Source: Acidimicrobiia bacterium
GTDB lineage: Bacteria; Actinomycetota; Acidimicrobiia; Spongiisociales; Spongiisociaceae
Length of the DNA stretch: 56,941 nt
NCBI GenBank assembly: GCA_011523395.1
Contig: WTGW01000176.1
Location: 1-56,941, forward strand
Reading direction: 5' to 3'
The first letter of the stretch is position 1, and every line of letters starts with the position of its first letter. A program made the translations under genes and the position numbers. A model generated the notes under the pieces. It saw nothing but the letters and a program-made list of their open reading frames with translations, was not told where the DNA came from and ran no database searches. Positions 46,584 to 56,718 of the stretch are shown here, in pieces.

Positions 46584-48227
46584 ATGGCTGAGATAACCGT
46601 GTTCCCGGCCCGGACGGTGCGGACGATGGAACCGTCCCTGCCGGTGGCGGAAGCGGTGGCGGTGCGGGATGGCCGCATCGTCGAGGTCGGGACGATCGAG
46701 ACGATGCGACCGTGGCTCGAGTTGCACAGCCACGAGGTGGATGACACGTTCAAGGACCTGTGCATCATGCCGGGTTTCGTCGACCCCCACCTGCATCCCT
46801 CCATGGCGGCGCTGCTGTTGAACATGCACTTCACGACCGCGGTGGGGTGGGACCTCCCGGGGGAGGAAATCGAGCCCGTACGTGACGAGAAGCAGTTCCG
46901 CACCCGCCTGGTCGACATCGAGGCCGGCCTGGCGCCTGGCGAGCCGCTGTTCGCCTTCGGGCATCATCCCATCTGGCACGGCAATGTCGACCGGAGCGTC
47001 CTCAACGACGTGTCGACAACCCGCCCCATCGTGGTCTGGCACCGCGGCTACCACTCGCTGGTAGTGAACGACGCCTGCCTGCGGTGGATGGATCTGGACA
47101 CGGCGGTTGCGCGCCGCCACCCCCAGATAGACCTCGAGGCGGGCAAGTTCTTCGAAACGGGCCTGGAAGTGGCGCTCCACCACCTCCGCGGCTTCATCCT
47201 GGAGACGGAGCGGTTCCGCAACGGGTTGGAACGAATGCGCCGGGTCATCCACAGCGGCGGACACACGACCATCGGCGACGCCGCGTTCGGCTTCTATGGC
47301 TTCGAGGAGGAATGGGCCCACCTGCTGGCGGTGATGGAACAGCCCGACACCCCGTTCCGGATCCAGCTGATGCCCTACACCGCGGGACCGGACGGCGATG
47401 CGGAAAGCGACCGTCAGTTCCTCGAACAAGTGCTGGCGTACCCATCACGTAACACCCACCGCCTGCGGTTCAGCGACCATGCCAAGCTGTTTGCCGACGG
47501 CGGGTTCTTCGCAGAGCTGCTGATGCTCAAGCCCCCCGGACACCTCGACGGCCGCCACGGCGAGTGGATAACACCCCCGGACAGGTTCGAGGAGATCGCC
47601 CGGGTCCTCTGGAATGCCGGACTGAAGATCCACGTTCATTGCAGCGGAGACCTCGGCGTGGAGCTGGCCCTGTCCACCCTCGAGAAGCTTCAGTGGGAAC
47701 GGCCCCGCTTCGATCATCGCTTCACGTTCGAGCACCTCGGCATCTCGAGCTCGCAACAGGTCGACCGCATCGCCGCGGTCGGGGGCGTTGCCTCGGTCAA
47801 CGCCTACTACGTCTACGAGCTCTCGGAGGCCTTCGCCGCCCGCACGGTCGGGTACGAGCGGGCGTCCCAGATCTCCAGACTCGGCTCCCTCGAGCGAGCA
47901 GGAGTGCGGTTCGCCGTCCACTCCGACTTCCCGATGGCGCCCGCGAAGCCCCTGAACAACGCCTGGGTAGCCGCCAACCGGCTCACCGAATCCGGGGCCG
48001 TCATGGGCCCGAACGAGCGGGCCTCCCTAGACGCCGCCATCAGGGCCATCACCACCAACGCCGCCTACGTACTCGGCCTCGAGGACGAGATCGGATCGCT
48101 GCGCTGGGGCAAGCGAGCGGACTTCACGATCCTCGAGGCAGACCCCTACACGGTCGACATCGACTCCCTCCGCGACATCCCCATCTGGGGAACCGTGTTC
48201 GAAGGCAACAAACACCAGTACCACTAG
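46584..48227 (+). CDS. YtcJ-like amidohydrolase (Amidohydro_3)
   Basis: MPGFVDPHLHPS, HCSGDLGVELAL, FTFEHLG, SDFPMAP, GLEDEIGSLRWGKRADFTILEADPY. Confidence 0.88.
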   Translation: MAEITVFPARTVRTMEPSLPVAEAVAVRDGRIVEVGTIETMRPWLELHSHEVDDTFKDLCIMPGFVDPHLHPSMAALLLNMHFTTAVGWDLPGEEIEPVRDEKQFRTRLVDIEAGLAPGEPLFAFGHHPIWHGNVDRSVLNDVSTTRPIVVWHRGYHSLVVNDACLRWMDLDTAVARRHPQIDLEAGKFFETGLEVALHHLRGFILETERFRNGLERMRRVIHSGGHTTIGDAAFGFYGFEEEWAHLLAVMEQPDTPFRIQLMPYTAGPDGDAESDRQFLEQVLAYPSRNTHRLRFSDHAKLFADGGFFAELLMLKPPGHLDGRHGEWITPPDRFEEIARVLWNAGLKIHVHCSGDLGVELALSTLEKLQWERPRFDHRFTFEHLGISSSQQVDRIAAVGGVASVNAYYVYELSEAFAARTVGYERASQISRLGSLERAGVRFAVHSDFPMAPAKPLNNAWVAANRLTESGAVMGPNERASLDAAIRAITTNAAYVLGLEDEIGSLRWGKRADFTILEADPYTVDIDSLRDIPIWGTVFEGNKHQYH

Positions 48228-48431
48228 GGGTGCCGGGCACTGCGCCGGGTTTAGGATGCTGGCCGATTTCGAACTTGGTGAATAGAGCTTGGCCATAGAC
48301 TCGTTTCCCGAACGTCAGCCTGAGTGGGTGAACTCGTCCCGCTGCGGTCGCGCCGCTTGGCTCGTCCTTGGGCGCGGCCGGAGTGTGTGGAGTTTGTGCG
48401 GTTGGCCCGCTCCGGTGGCCCCTTGCAGACT

Positions 48432-49049
48432 ATGAGGCCGAGCAGAGCATCGTTTGCGGCGGTCGCCCGAAGGCATCCGGTGCTCGCCGGAGTGACGGGG
48501 CTGTATGTGGCGGTGTGGACCGTGTACGGCATCGGTACCGATGCGGCCGGGGTGTACGCGTATCTGGTCTGGATGGTCTTCGCCTTCGGCCTCATGATGT
48601 ACCTCGACGGGCTGGTTGGCTTCTCCACGCATGTGCTCTTAATGCTGTGCATAGTCGGCTTCTGCCACATGGCGGGCGCCAACCTCGAGGTCTCCGGCGC
48701 CATCCTCTACAGGCAGGTCTGGTTCGGGTTCATCCACTACGACCACCTGGTCCATGCCTTCGGTATGGGCGCCGGCGGGTTGGCCGTCTGGGAGGCAACG
48801 CGCCGCATGCTGGCCGCTGATGGTGGTATGAGAGCCGCTGTCGTGGTCGTCCTCGGCGCCAACACGGTCGGGGCCCTCATCGAGATCGGGGAGTACCTGG
48901 CCAGCTTGACCCTCACGGAGGTCCGGGTGGGCGCCTACGCCAACAACATGCAGGACCTGATCGCCAACCTCGTCGGCGCACTCGTCGCCGCCTGGTGGGT
49001 TATGCGACGAACCGAGCCAGCACGACCCCCACGATCACCAGATCGGTGA
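48432..49049 (+). CDS. DUF2238-like polytopic membrane protein
   Basis: Multi-TM, IHYDHLVHAFGMG and NNMQDLIANLVGAL motifs. Confidence 0.65.
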   Translation: MRPSRASFAAVARRHPVLAGVTGLYVAVWTVYGIGTDAAGVYAYLVWMVFAFGLMMYLDGLVGFSTHVLLMLCIVGFCHMAGANLEVSGAILYRQVWFGFIHYDHLVHAFGMGAGGLAVWEATRRMLAADGGMRAAVVVVLGANTVGALIEIGEYLASLTLTEVRVGAYANNMQDLIANLVGALVAAWWVMRRTEPARPPRSPDR

Positions 49050-49788
49050 CGGTGTGCGCTATGACCGGCACGGCCAGGCCCCCGGATCGCCGCCGCAAGA
49101 GACCCAGCACCAGGCCGTAGGAGAAGGCGAGTCCGACTCCGGCGAATCCTTGCAGGATGCCCGAGGGGAAGTGCAGGGCGGCGAAGACGGCCGCCTGTAG
49201 CACCAGTGCCGTGACGCCTGGTCGAAGGACCCTCTCGAGCGAGTCCTGGACGATCCCCCTGTAAACGGCCTCTTCGACCACCGCGTTGACAACGGCTGCG
49301 ATAACTCCGAGCGATGAGAGGGTCCAGATGGACCAGTCGCTTGTTAGATCGATGATGTCGGCCAGTTGCTCCGGTCTTTGCTCGTACCACACCCAGAGGG
49401 CCAGTCCTGCGACCAGGCCGACCGCGGCCCCGACGGCTCCCTGCCGGAGGTTGCACGACCAGACACGGCGCCAAGGGGCTACCTCGCGCAACCACGGCAA
49501 TCGCGATGCGGCCATCACGTATACGACAACGGCGAGGCCGAACAGCAACCGTTTCGGCCGCAGGCCTGTGACCCCGAGCGCGAGGAAGGCCACCAGCAGG
49601 AGGCCGATCGAACCCGCCGCCGGCATCCTCCGGACCATGGCGATGGTTGCCAGCACGACCGCCGCGATCCCTCCCGTGGCCAACAGGACGGCCGACCTTG
49701 CGAACGGAAGGACGATCGCCAGACCTGTGAGCGATACGACGACTACCGCCTCGCTCGACCGATCCCTACGCCGTCCCATCACCTTCAT
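49000..49788 (-). CDS. CPBP family intramembrane metalloprotease (CAAX protease/bacteriocin-processing type)
   Basis: NAVVEEAVYRGIVQDSL, AALHFPSGILQG, IAHTVTDLV. Confidence 0.85.
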   Translation of the reverse strand: MKVMGRRRDRSSEAVVVVSLTGLAIVLPFARSAVLLATGGIAAVVLATIAMVRRMPAAGSIGLLLVAFLALGVTGLRPKRLLFGLAVVVYVMAASRLPWLREVAPWRRVWSCNLRQGAVGAAVGLVAGLALWVWYEQRPEQLADIIDLTSDWSIWTLSSLGVIAAVVNAVVEEAVYRGIVQDSLERVLRPGVTALVLQAAVFAALHFPSGILQGFAGVGLAFSYGLVLGLLRRRSGGLAVPVIAHTVTDLVIVGVVLARFVA

Positions 49789-49850
49789 CTTCACAGGTGA
49801 GCCGGCGCCCGCCGGTGACGATTCGCCAGGTCGTGGATCCCGCAACCGCG

Positions 49851-50036
49851 TTACCAGGGACCCGTCAGCCGGCGAGGCAGGTCGATGCGCAACAAAGGCG
49901 CGATCTCACTCAGGATCTCGGGGCTGCACTGCTCACGTAGAAACGTCATCAGATCGTCCTGTCGCCGCTGCCCGAAGACCATCCGGTAGACAGCAAGGGG
50001 ACCGCTCGAGCGCTCGGAGTTGAGACGCGCCCTGAC
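49851..50036 (-). pseudogene. Remnant of a protein-coding gene (C-terminal fragment, no start codon)
   Basis: Open frame LNSERSSGPLAVYRMVFGQRRQDDLMTFLREQCSPEILSEIAPLLRIDLPRRLTGPW*, upstream in-frame TGA, no nearby start; absent from ORF track. Confidence 0.4.
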
Positions 50037-50131
50037 TCAGAGGGAGCGTCGGGACATGCCGCCCGATACGCTCGCCCCGCCTCTATGAGTCCGCTCCTCA
50101 CTCTTCACGAATACTGACACTCTTGGTTGAT

Positions 50132-51094
50132 CTAGAACACATCGCCATCGCGTGCCGAATGTACTGGGCCCGAATAATGGCGCTTGAATTCCCTCATCAA
50201 TGCGTCGGGTTCATACGGGTCCGTATAGTTTCGCTCATGCATCGTCACGAGCTGCTTGACGTTCATCTCGGTCGCAAAGTCCGCCAGCTCCTTAGGCCGA
50301 ATGTGGTACGACCAGATCGTCTTCGCCTTCTCTTCGACGGTCTCGCCGCCCCAGTTGGCGTTCGCAATCATGTCTTCGGTGGACAGCTCGCAGAAGAACA
50401 GGTCTGCATCCTGGGCTGCTTTGTCAAGCTGACCCTCTACCCGGCCATCTCCTGACCAGGCAATCACTCGATCCTGGGATGTGAAGCGATAAGCGAAGTT
50501 CTGTTCGAAGTTGCCGTGCTTATGGTGGAACGCCTCGATCTTCACGTTCCCGTCTTCATAGACTGTGCCCGAGTCCTCGATCTCATGCGTTACCGTCTTG
50601 TGCGCATCGATCTTCCTCTTGTCAGCCCCCGGCCCAAACGTACGTTCCTGCAAGTCTGCCTGATAAGCCTGTTCCAGGTGCTCCATCAAGCTCCGTGTAC
50701 CGATCGGTCCATATACCTCCAGTGGAACCTCTCGCCCATAGGCCCAGGGCATGAGCCAGACGGCCGGTAGTCCGATCGTGTGGTCGGAATGCAGATGGGT
50801 CAGGAAGAGGGTGGTGAGCCTGTGCGGGGCCAGGTGCTCGGCGATCAGCTCAGGATGAGATGCCGCAGCCCAAGCAAGGCCGCGCCATATCCCTTCGCCG
50901 GCGTCGATCAGGTAAGTCGTGTCGTTGACGATGACCGCCGCTCCAGGGCCGTGTCGATGCGGGTTCGGCGTTACTCCTCCGGATCCCAGGACAACTGCGC
51001 GGGCCTTTGCCCCTTCAGGCGCCAGGTAGCGGGGTGGTCCTGGTGCAAACCCGATCTCACTGAGCAGCCATGGAGTCCCTCGTCTCGGAGTCAA
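50132..51094 (-). CDS. Metallo-beta-lactamase-fold hydrolase (RNase Z/arylsulfatase-like)
   Basis: THLHSDHTIGLP metal motif, AWSGDGR, HERNY. Confidence 0.85.
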   Translation of the reverse strand: MTPRRGTPWLLSEIGFAPGPPRYLAPEGAKARAVVLGSGGVTPNPHRHGPGAAVIVNDTTYLIDAGEGIWRGLAWAAASHPELIAEHLAPHRLTTLFLTHLHSDHTIGLPAVWLMPWAYGREVPLEVYGPIGTRSLMEHLEQAYQADLQERTFGPGADKRKIDAHKTVTHEIEDSGTVYEDGNVKIEAFHHKHGNFEQNFAYRFTSQDRVIAWSGDGRVEGQLDKAAQDADLFFCELSTEDMIANANWGGETVEEKAKTIWSYHIRPKELADFATEMNVKQLVTMHERNYTDPYEPDALMREFKRHYSGPVHSARDGDVF

Positions 51095-51147
51095 ATCAGC
51101 CTCCTAGCTCACTCTCGTGGCGAGCTCCGAACTCATTCGTGGAGAGA

Positions 51148-52488
51148 TCATCCACTCACTAGCTCGGCCCGCGCCAGTACACGCTCGGCAGAGTCGCTCG
51201 CACGGGCGCGGATCTCCGTGGGATCGAGCTCGGTGAACTCCCCGCCACGAACAAGGACCTTTCCGTCGATGATCACGCTATCGACATCAGACGCTCTGTG
51301 CTCGTATACCAATTGCGCTATCGGGTCATCACCGACTTGGGGTTGGGTGTGAAGCCCGTCGCGGCGGATCACGATGACATCGGCCCGCTTCCCGGGTTCG
51401 AGCGACCCGAGCTCGTCTTCCAATCCGAGCGTCCTCGCTCCCCCGAGGGTGGCCATTTCCAGCACGGACATCGCCGGCATGCTACGAGGGCCTCTCCGCG
51501 GCTTGTGAACGAGCGATGCCAGACGCATCTCCTGGAACATGTCCAGGTTGTTGTTGCAAGGGGCACCGTCCGCGCCCAGACCGACGACCACGCCTCGCTC
51601 GAGGAACTCCGGAACCGGGGCGAGCCCGGAGGCGAGTTTCAGGTTGCACGAAGGACAATGGGCCACCCTGGTCCCGGTCTCGGCCAGGATCTCGATCTCG
51701 GGCTCGGTCACCCAAATGCAGTGCGCGGCGACCAATCGCCGGCCCGTCGCGCCCAGGCTGTGTAGATACTCGATGTCGGTCGTGCTCTCGATAGCAAGAA
51801 GCTCGGTCTGTGCCTCGTTCTCGGCCGCGTGCGTGTGGATGACCGTATCGTGCTCGGCGGCCAGCGCGACGATGTCCGCCCATAGACCCTCGGTGCAGTT
51901 GCGTGAACCACGGGGGCAGAACGCGACCTGCAGCCGGCCGTCCCCCGCACCATGGAACTCCTCGAGAAGTTCGAGGCTCATGTCGAGCGAAGCCCGGGTC
52001 TCCTCCCCGACCATCTCGGTTCCCGGCTCCCAACGGTCCATCATCGCCTTGCCGCTGATCGCCCGGAAGCCGGTCTCGAGCACCGCCCGGAACGCCTCTT
52101 CCGTATGACGGACCGTCTCCATCGTGAGTGCGCAGGTTGTACCGCCGCGAATCATCTCGGCAATCGCCAGCCGAGCAGCGTCGTATACGGACTGCCCATC
52201 ATGGGCCTGCTCGAGCGGCCAGATTCGCAGGCGAAGCCAGTCGATCACGTCCATGTCATCCGCCATCCCGCGAAAGAGGGTCTGGCACAAGTGAACGTGG
52301 GTCTGAACGAACCCGGGCGCCACCAGACAATCGGTCGCGTCGATCACCGTGTCGGCCTTCGTCCGAGCGGAAGGGATCTCGAGGATGCGCCCATCCTCGA
52401 TGTAGACGCTCCCATGCAGGACCTGGCGGTCGGCGTTCATCGTGATGAGCAACCCGTTCCGGATCAGGATCGAAGAGGTGGTCTTCAT
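51148..52488 (-). CDS. ATZ/TRZ-type amidohydrolase/deaminase
   Basis: PGFVQTHVHLCQTLFRGMADD, HTHAAENE, HCPSCNLKLASG, GADGAPCNNNLDMFQEMRLASLV. Confidence 0.9.
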   Translation of the reverse strand: MKTTSSILIRNGLLITMNADRQVLHGSVYIEDGRILEIPSARTKADTVIDATDCLVAPGFVQTHVHLCQTLFRGMADDMDVIDWLRLRIWPLEQAHDGQSVYDAARLAIAEMIRGGTTCALTMETVRHTEEAFRAVLETGFRAISGKAMMDRWEPGTEMVGEETRASLDMSLELLEEFHGAGDGRLQVAFCPRGSRNCTEGLWADIVALAAEHDTVIHTHAAENEAQTELLAIESTTDIEYLHSLGATGRRLVAAHCIWVTEPEIEILAETGTRVAHCPSCNLKLASGLAPVPEFLERGVVVGLGADGAPCNNNLDMFQEMRLASLVHKPRRGPRSMPAMSVLEMATLGGARTLGLEDELGSLEPGKRADVIVIRRDGLHTQPQVGDDPIAQLVYEHRASDVDSVIIDGKVLVRGGEFTELDPTEIRARASDSAERVLARAELVSG

Positions 52489-53273
52489 CTCTGCTCAGAA
52501 GAGGCATGCAGGCGCTCGACGGCGCCCAGTGCGGTAGCGATCGCCGCGTCGATCCCTGTGGTGTAATCCTCCAATCGCTGGCCCTGATAGGTGCTCTTCT
52601 GGCCCGTTACCAGATTGGACCCGGGTACGAGAATGGAGCCGCTGCGCACGCCGCGCGCCATGGCCACGGTGAAGAGCGCCGAGCTTTCCATCTCGAAGAC
52701 GAGAACGTGTAGTGCCCGCCATTGGTCGATGATCTCGACCTTGCGCTCCCCCTCGTAGAACGAATCGGTACTTCGCACCAGCCCCAGATGGTACGGCGTA
52801 CCGTCCGCCTCCGCCGTGGCCCGGAGGGCGGCGACCACGTCGGGATCGGCGATCGCAGGATAGATGGCGGGCGCGTAGGTATGGCTCAAGCCCTCATCCC
52901 GAACGCCGGCCGTGCCGATGACCACGTCACCGATCGGAATATTCTCTGCGATGCTCGCACAGCTACCGACCCGGATGAAGACTCTCCCCCCGGCCAGCGC
53001 CAACTCCTCGATCGCAATCGCGACGGATGGGGCGCCGACTCCGCTCGATGCCAGCGTCACCGGCGTACCCCGATATGAACCCGTGTAAGCAACGTAGCCG
53101 CGTTCCCTGCCAACCGCCTCCGCCTCGTCCAGCCAGGTCTTCATCTTCTCGACGCGACCGGGGTCGCCCGAGAGCAGGACATACGGGGCAACGTCCCCGC
53201 CGCCCTTCACGCCCATGTGCGGCAGCGAACCGTCGGGCAACCGCAAGAAGCGCTCCGTCAGGTAATCTCCCAT
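52485..53273 (-). CDS. Nucleoside phosphorylase (uridine phosphorylase-like)
   Basis: VLLSGDPGRVEKM, TLASSGVGAPSVAIAIEELALAG, RVGSCASI, VFEMESSALFTVA. Confidence 0.9.
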   Translation of the reverse strand: MGDYLTERFLRLPDGSLPHMGVKGGGDVAPYVLLSGDPGRVEKMKTWLDEAEAVGRERGYVAYTGSYRGTPVTLASSGVGAPSVAIAIEELALAGGRVFIRVGSCASIAENIPIGDVVIGTAGVRDEGLSHTYAPAIYPAIADPDVVAALRATAEADGTPYHLGLVRSTDSFYEGERKVEIIDQWRALHVLVFEMESSALFTVAMARGVRSGSILVPGSNLVTGQKSTYQGQRLEDYTTGIDAAIATALGAVERLHASSEQR

Positions 53274-53283
53274 GTCTTCCTCC

Positions 53284-54684
53284 TCACTCCATTGGCCATG
53301 CCGGGGCCACCTCGATCCCCGCCCTCTTCAACAACGCCAGGCCCCGCTCCTGGGCCTCCTCCAGAATTGCCGCCTCATCGGCCACCAGCACCCGCCGGCC
53401 CTGCATCAACACCTGACCCGCCACGATCACCGTGTCTACGTCGCCTCCATGCGCTGCATACACGAGGTTGGCGATCGGATCATGGATCGGCATCGTGTGC
53501 GGTCGCTTCAGGTCGACCAGGATCACGTCTGCCTGCTTCCCTACCTCGAGCGACCCCAGTTGATCACCACGCCCTATGGCGCGCGCCCCTTCGATCGTCG
53601 CCATCTCCAGCGCATCCTCGGCTGTCAGGGTGGTGGGGTCCATCATCGCCACGTTGTGCAGCAGCGAGGCCGCTTTCATCTCACGGATCATGTCATGGCA
53701 GTTGTTGTTGGCTGCCGCATCACATCCCAGCGCCACCGTAACCCCGGCGTCCCGCATCTGCGGTACCTTGGCGAAACCCTCTCCCATCTTCATGTTGGCC
53801 GAGGGGCTGTGTACCAGCCGCGTATCGGTCTCGGCAAGGATCGGGATCTCCTCCTCAGAAAACCAAGTGCCGTTGATGAGCAGCACGTTGGGTCCCAGAA
53901 GGTCGTAGCGACGGGCGAACTCGGCAGGAAGCATGCCGAATTCCCGCTGAAAGAAAGGAGGGTCATCGACAGTGCCGGCGAAGTGAACGGTGATCCCCGT
54001 CCCGTGTTTCGCCGCCAGCCGAGAGACCCTGCGGTAGAAACCCGGCGAGGCGCTGGCCGGTGGCTCCTCCCGCGGCACCAGTGGCCCGAGCCAGACCTGC
54101 AGCCGGCCACCAGCCGCACCGTGCCAGGCGCCGATCCCCCGCTCGGCGTCGGCCAAAGACTCGTCCTCCCCGCTGAACCCACCCGTATCCACAGGGCTCT
54201 CGTTGCGTCCGAACAAGGCGTCCGGCAAGACATACTTCGCCAGCACGCCACGCATCCCCATTTCCTGCACCGACTGCGCCAACCCATCAAAGTCATAGTG
54301 GCTCGGAACGATCGAGTCGACGAAACAGGTCGTGCCGGCCTTGATCATCTCCAGCATGCACAGTCTCAGACTGATCCGGGCATCCTCCTGGGTCCGCTGA
54401 CCCAGCAGCGGCCAGATGACCTCCTGGAGAAAGGGCCGCCAGGGCAGGTCGTCGGCGGCACCCCGCAGGAGCGCCTGATCCGAGTGGGCGTGGGCGTCGA
54501 TCAGCCCCGGCAAGGCCAGCATGCCATGGCCCTCGAGTAGTTCCGCATCGGGGTGGCGGGGAGCCAGGTCGGCGGCTTTGCCGATGTCGGCGATGCGGTC
54601 GCCCACGACTGCGATCGCTGCGTCGGTGATGATTCGCCGCTGCGCATCGACCGTCACCGCCGTCACGTTGGTGATCAGAAGCAT
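53284..54684 (-). CDS. Second ATZ/TRZ-type amidohydrolase/deaminase
   Basis: PGLIDAHAHSDQALLRGAADDLPW, HSPSANMKMGEG, GCDAAANNNCHDMIREMKAASLLH. Confidence 0.88.
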   Translation of the reverse strand: MLLITNVTAVTVDAQRRIITDAAIAVVGDRIADIGKAADLAPRHPDAELLEGHGMLALPGLIDAHAHSDQALLRGAADDLPWRPFLQEVIWPLLGQRTQEDARISLRLCMLEMIKAGTTCFVDSIVPSHYDFDGLAQSVQEMGMRGVLAKYVLPDALFGRNESPVDTGGFSGEDESLADAERGIGAWHGAAGGRLQVWLGPLVPREEPPASASPGFYRRVSRLAAKHGTGITVHFAGTVDDPPFFQREFGMLPAEFARRYDLLGPNVLLINGTWFSEEEIPILAETDTRLVHSPSANMKMGEGFAKVPQMRDAGVTVALGCDAAANNNCHDMIREMKAASLLHNVAMMDPTTLTAEDALEMATIEGARAIGRGDQLGSLEVGKQADVILVDLKRPHTMPIHDPIANLVYAAHGGDVDTVIVAGQVLMQGRRVLVADEAAILEEAQERGLALLKRAGIEVAPAWPME

Positions 54685-54868
54685 GGTTGTGCCCTTCGAA
54701 CGCGCATCCTAATTGGCGACCGTCTCCGCCGACCCCGGCACCCGGACGCCAGGAACGGGCGTAGACACTCTTGGCCTACGCAGGCCCATGCCCGCCATGT
54801 CGATCCTCTCTACGCTCGTCGCTTCTGGCTCACACACCACATCGTCATAAGGCGCAAGCCTTCCTACC

Positions 54869-55756
54869 TCAATTGAACCCGCTGCTAACCACGCCTTCGA
54901 CGTAGTAACGCTGCAAGAAGAGGAAGAGCAGGATCAGTGGCACCGTACCGATGAACGCACCCGCGAAAATGAGCTCCCACAAGACATTCTGGTCTGTAAA
55001 GAGCCGCGAGATAGCCAGTTGGATCACCGTCAGATCCGGATCTCGTGTAACGATCAGCGGCCAGAGGAAAGCGTCCCACGAGAACACGAACTTGACAAAG
55101 GCGGCACTGACCAGCGCCGGGCGTATGTTTGGCAGCATCACGTTCCAATAGACGCGGAACAGTGAGCAACCATCTACGATGGCCGCGTCCTGCAGTTCAT
55201 CGGGGATATCTCGAAAATGCTGTCTAAGCAGGAAGATGATAAAGGCATCCGTAACCCAGGGTAAGAAAAGCGCCGGATAGGTATCGAACAGTCCCAGGCG
55301 CTGTATCGTCAAGAACACCGAGACCATGATCGTCTCAAACGGAATCAGAATCGTAGCAAGGATCAACACGAACACGACTTCGCGCCCGGGGAACCTAATC
55401 CTAGCAAGGGCGAAGGCAATCATACTTCCGATGAATAGAGTAATGACGACTGTGACGATTGCGATGAGCAGACTGTTAGCCAGTGCCCGACCAAAGTTGC
55501 GCTCCAGGAACAAGTGGCGAAAGTTGTCAAGCGTCGGTGCCAACGGAATGAAGGTCCGCCATGAGACTGGGTTTACGTAACGAAAGATCTCTTCCCGGGG
55601 CCTGAAGGCTGAGCCTGCCAACCAAAGATAAGGAAACACAAAGAAGAAGGCGACTCCGACAACTACCGGCAGCCGGAGTACGGCCCAGGTCCCCCGGCTT
55701 GGGCCGGACAGGCGATCCGATCGCCGCCCGACTATTCTCGAGTACATGAGCGCCAC
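54869..55756 (-). CDS. Carbohydrate-type ABC transporter permease (MalG/UgpE-like)
   Basis: Six TM, EAA-loop region ELQDAAIVDGCSLFRVYWNVMLPNIRPAL. Confidence 0.9.
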   Translation of the reverse strand: MALMYSRIVGRRSDRLSGPSRGTWAVLRLPVVVGVAFFFVFPYLWLAGSAFRPREEIFRYVNPVSWRTFIPLAPTLDNFRHLFLERNFGRALANSLLIAIVTVVITLFIGSMIAFALARIRFPGREVVFVLILATILIPFETIMVSVFLTIQRLGLFDTYPALFLPWVTDAFIIFLLRQHFRDIPDELQDAAIVDGCSLFRVYWNVMLPNIRPALVSAAFVKFVFSWDAFLWPLIVTRDPDLTVIQLAISRLFTDQNVLWELIFAGAFIGTVPLILLFLFLQRYYVEGVVSSGFN

Positions 55757-55775
55757 CAGGTTCGAGTCATTGTAA

Positions 55776-56651
55776 TCACTTCGCCCTGGACGCGCGAAGC
55801 GAGTACACGCTTAAGATCAGCAAGAACAGGGCAAGCAACACCGAGATCGCCGCGGCATATCCCATCTTGTTGTAGCGAAAGGCATTCTCAAATATGTAGA
55901 GCACGACAACCCGAGTAGCATTGATGGGGCCCCCTTCCGTGATCAGGAAGATAGGGGTGAACACCTTGAACGCAGTGACGGTGTTCGTGATAAGCAAGAA
56001 CACTACCGTGCCTCGCAACAGCGGAAGGGTTACATAACGAAGGAGTTGACGGCTGTTCGCTCCGTCTGTAGCAGCCGCCTCATAATAGTTTCTCGGGATG
56101 CTCACCAAGCCGGCTAGGAAGAACAGCATGCTGAAGCCGACGTTCTTCCAGATCATCAGCAGCGCTATCGAGGGCATGGCCTGTTGCGCGCTGGTGAGGA
56201 AGGGCTGAGGAGGCACGCCGACACCGGCCAGCAGGCTGTTGATCAACCCGCTGTTCGGGTGATACATCAACCCCCATATGACACTCACTACAACCATCGA
56301 GGTAACGGTCGGAACCAATATGATGGTGCGGAGCCAAGCCGGACCGCGCTGGACGAGTAGTGCCAGAGCGAGGGCCAGAGCCATTTGTAGCGGCACTTCC
56401 ATCAGGAAATAGATCACCGTGTTCAAGAACGTGAGGCGTAGCAGCGGGTCGGTTGCAGCGGTTTGATAGTTTTCGAAACCAGTCCATGCATGGCTGCCGG
56501 ACATCAGGTTGTAGTCCTGAAAGCCCAGAATCACGGCTTGAATGGTTGGCCAGTACCAGAAGATGGCAAGGCCGACGAGCGCAGGTGCGCTTAGGAGGAG
56601 AGCGGAACGATAGCGCTCGACCGCATGAGCGCTAGGTCTCCTTATGTCCAT
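55776..56651 (-). CDS. Carbohydrate-type ABC transporter permease (MalF/UgpA-like)
   Basis: Six TM, EAA-loop region YYEAAATDGANSRQLLRYVTLPLLRGT. Confidence 0.9.
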   Translation of the reverse strand: MDIRRPSAHAVERYRSALLLSAPALVGLAIFWYWPTIQAVILGFQDYNLMSGSHAWTGFENYQTAATDPLLRLTFLNTVIYFLMEVPLQMALALALALLVQRGPAWLRTIILVPTVTSMVVVSVIWGLMYHPNSGLINSLLAGVGVPPQPFLTSAQQAMPSIALLMIWKNVGFSMLFFLAGLVSIPRNYYEAAATDGANSRQLLRYVTLPLLRGTVVFLLITNTVTAFKVFTPIFLITEGGPINATRVVVLYIFENAFRYNKMGYAAAISVLLALFLLILSVYSLRASRAK

Positions 56652-56718
56652 GTGGTCGGTCCTTGGGACGCGTGATGCCGTTCCCAGGCCCGAACAGGGA
56701 TCACGAGGCTAGGACTGT

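Noticed and set aside
50116-54774. Shared 11-mer GACACTCTTGG at 50116-50126 and 54764-54774 flanking three enzyme genes and the MBL gene
   Set aside because: Many 11-bp matches are expected by chance in a window this size; no further similarity extends around either copy.
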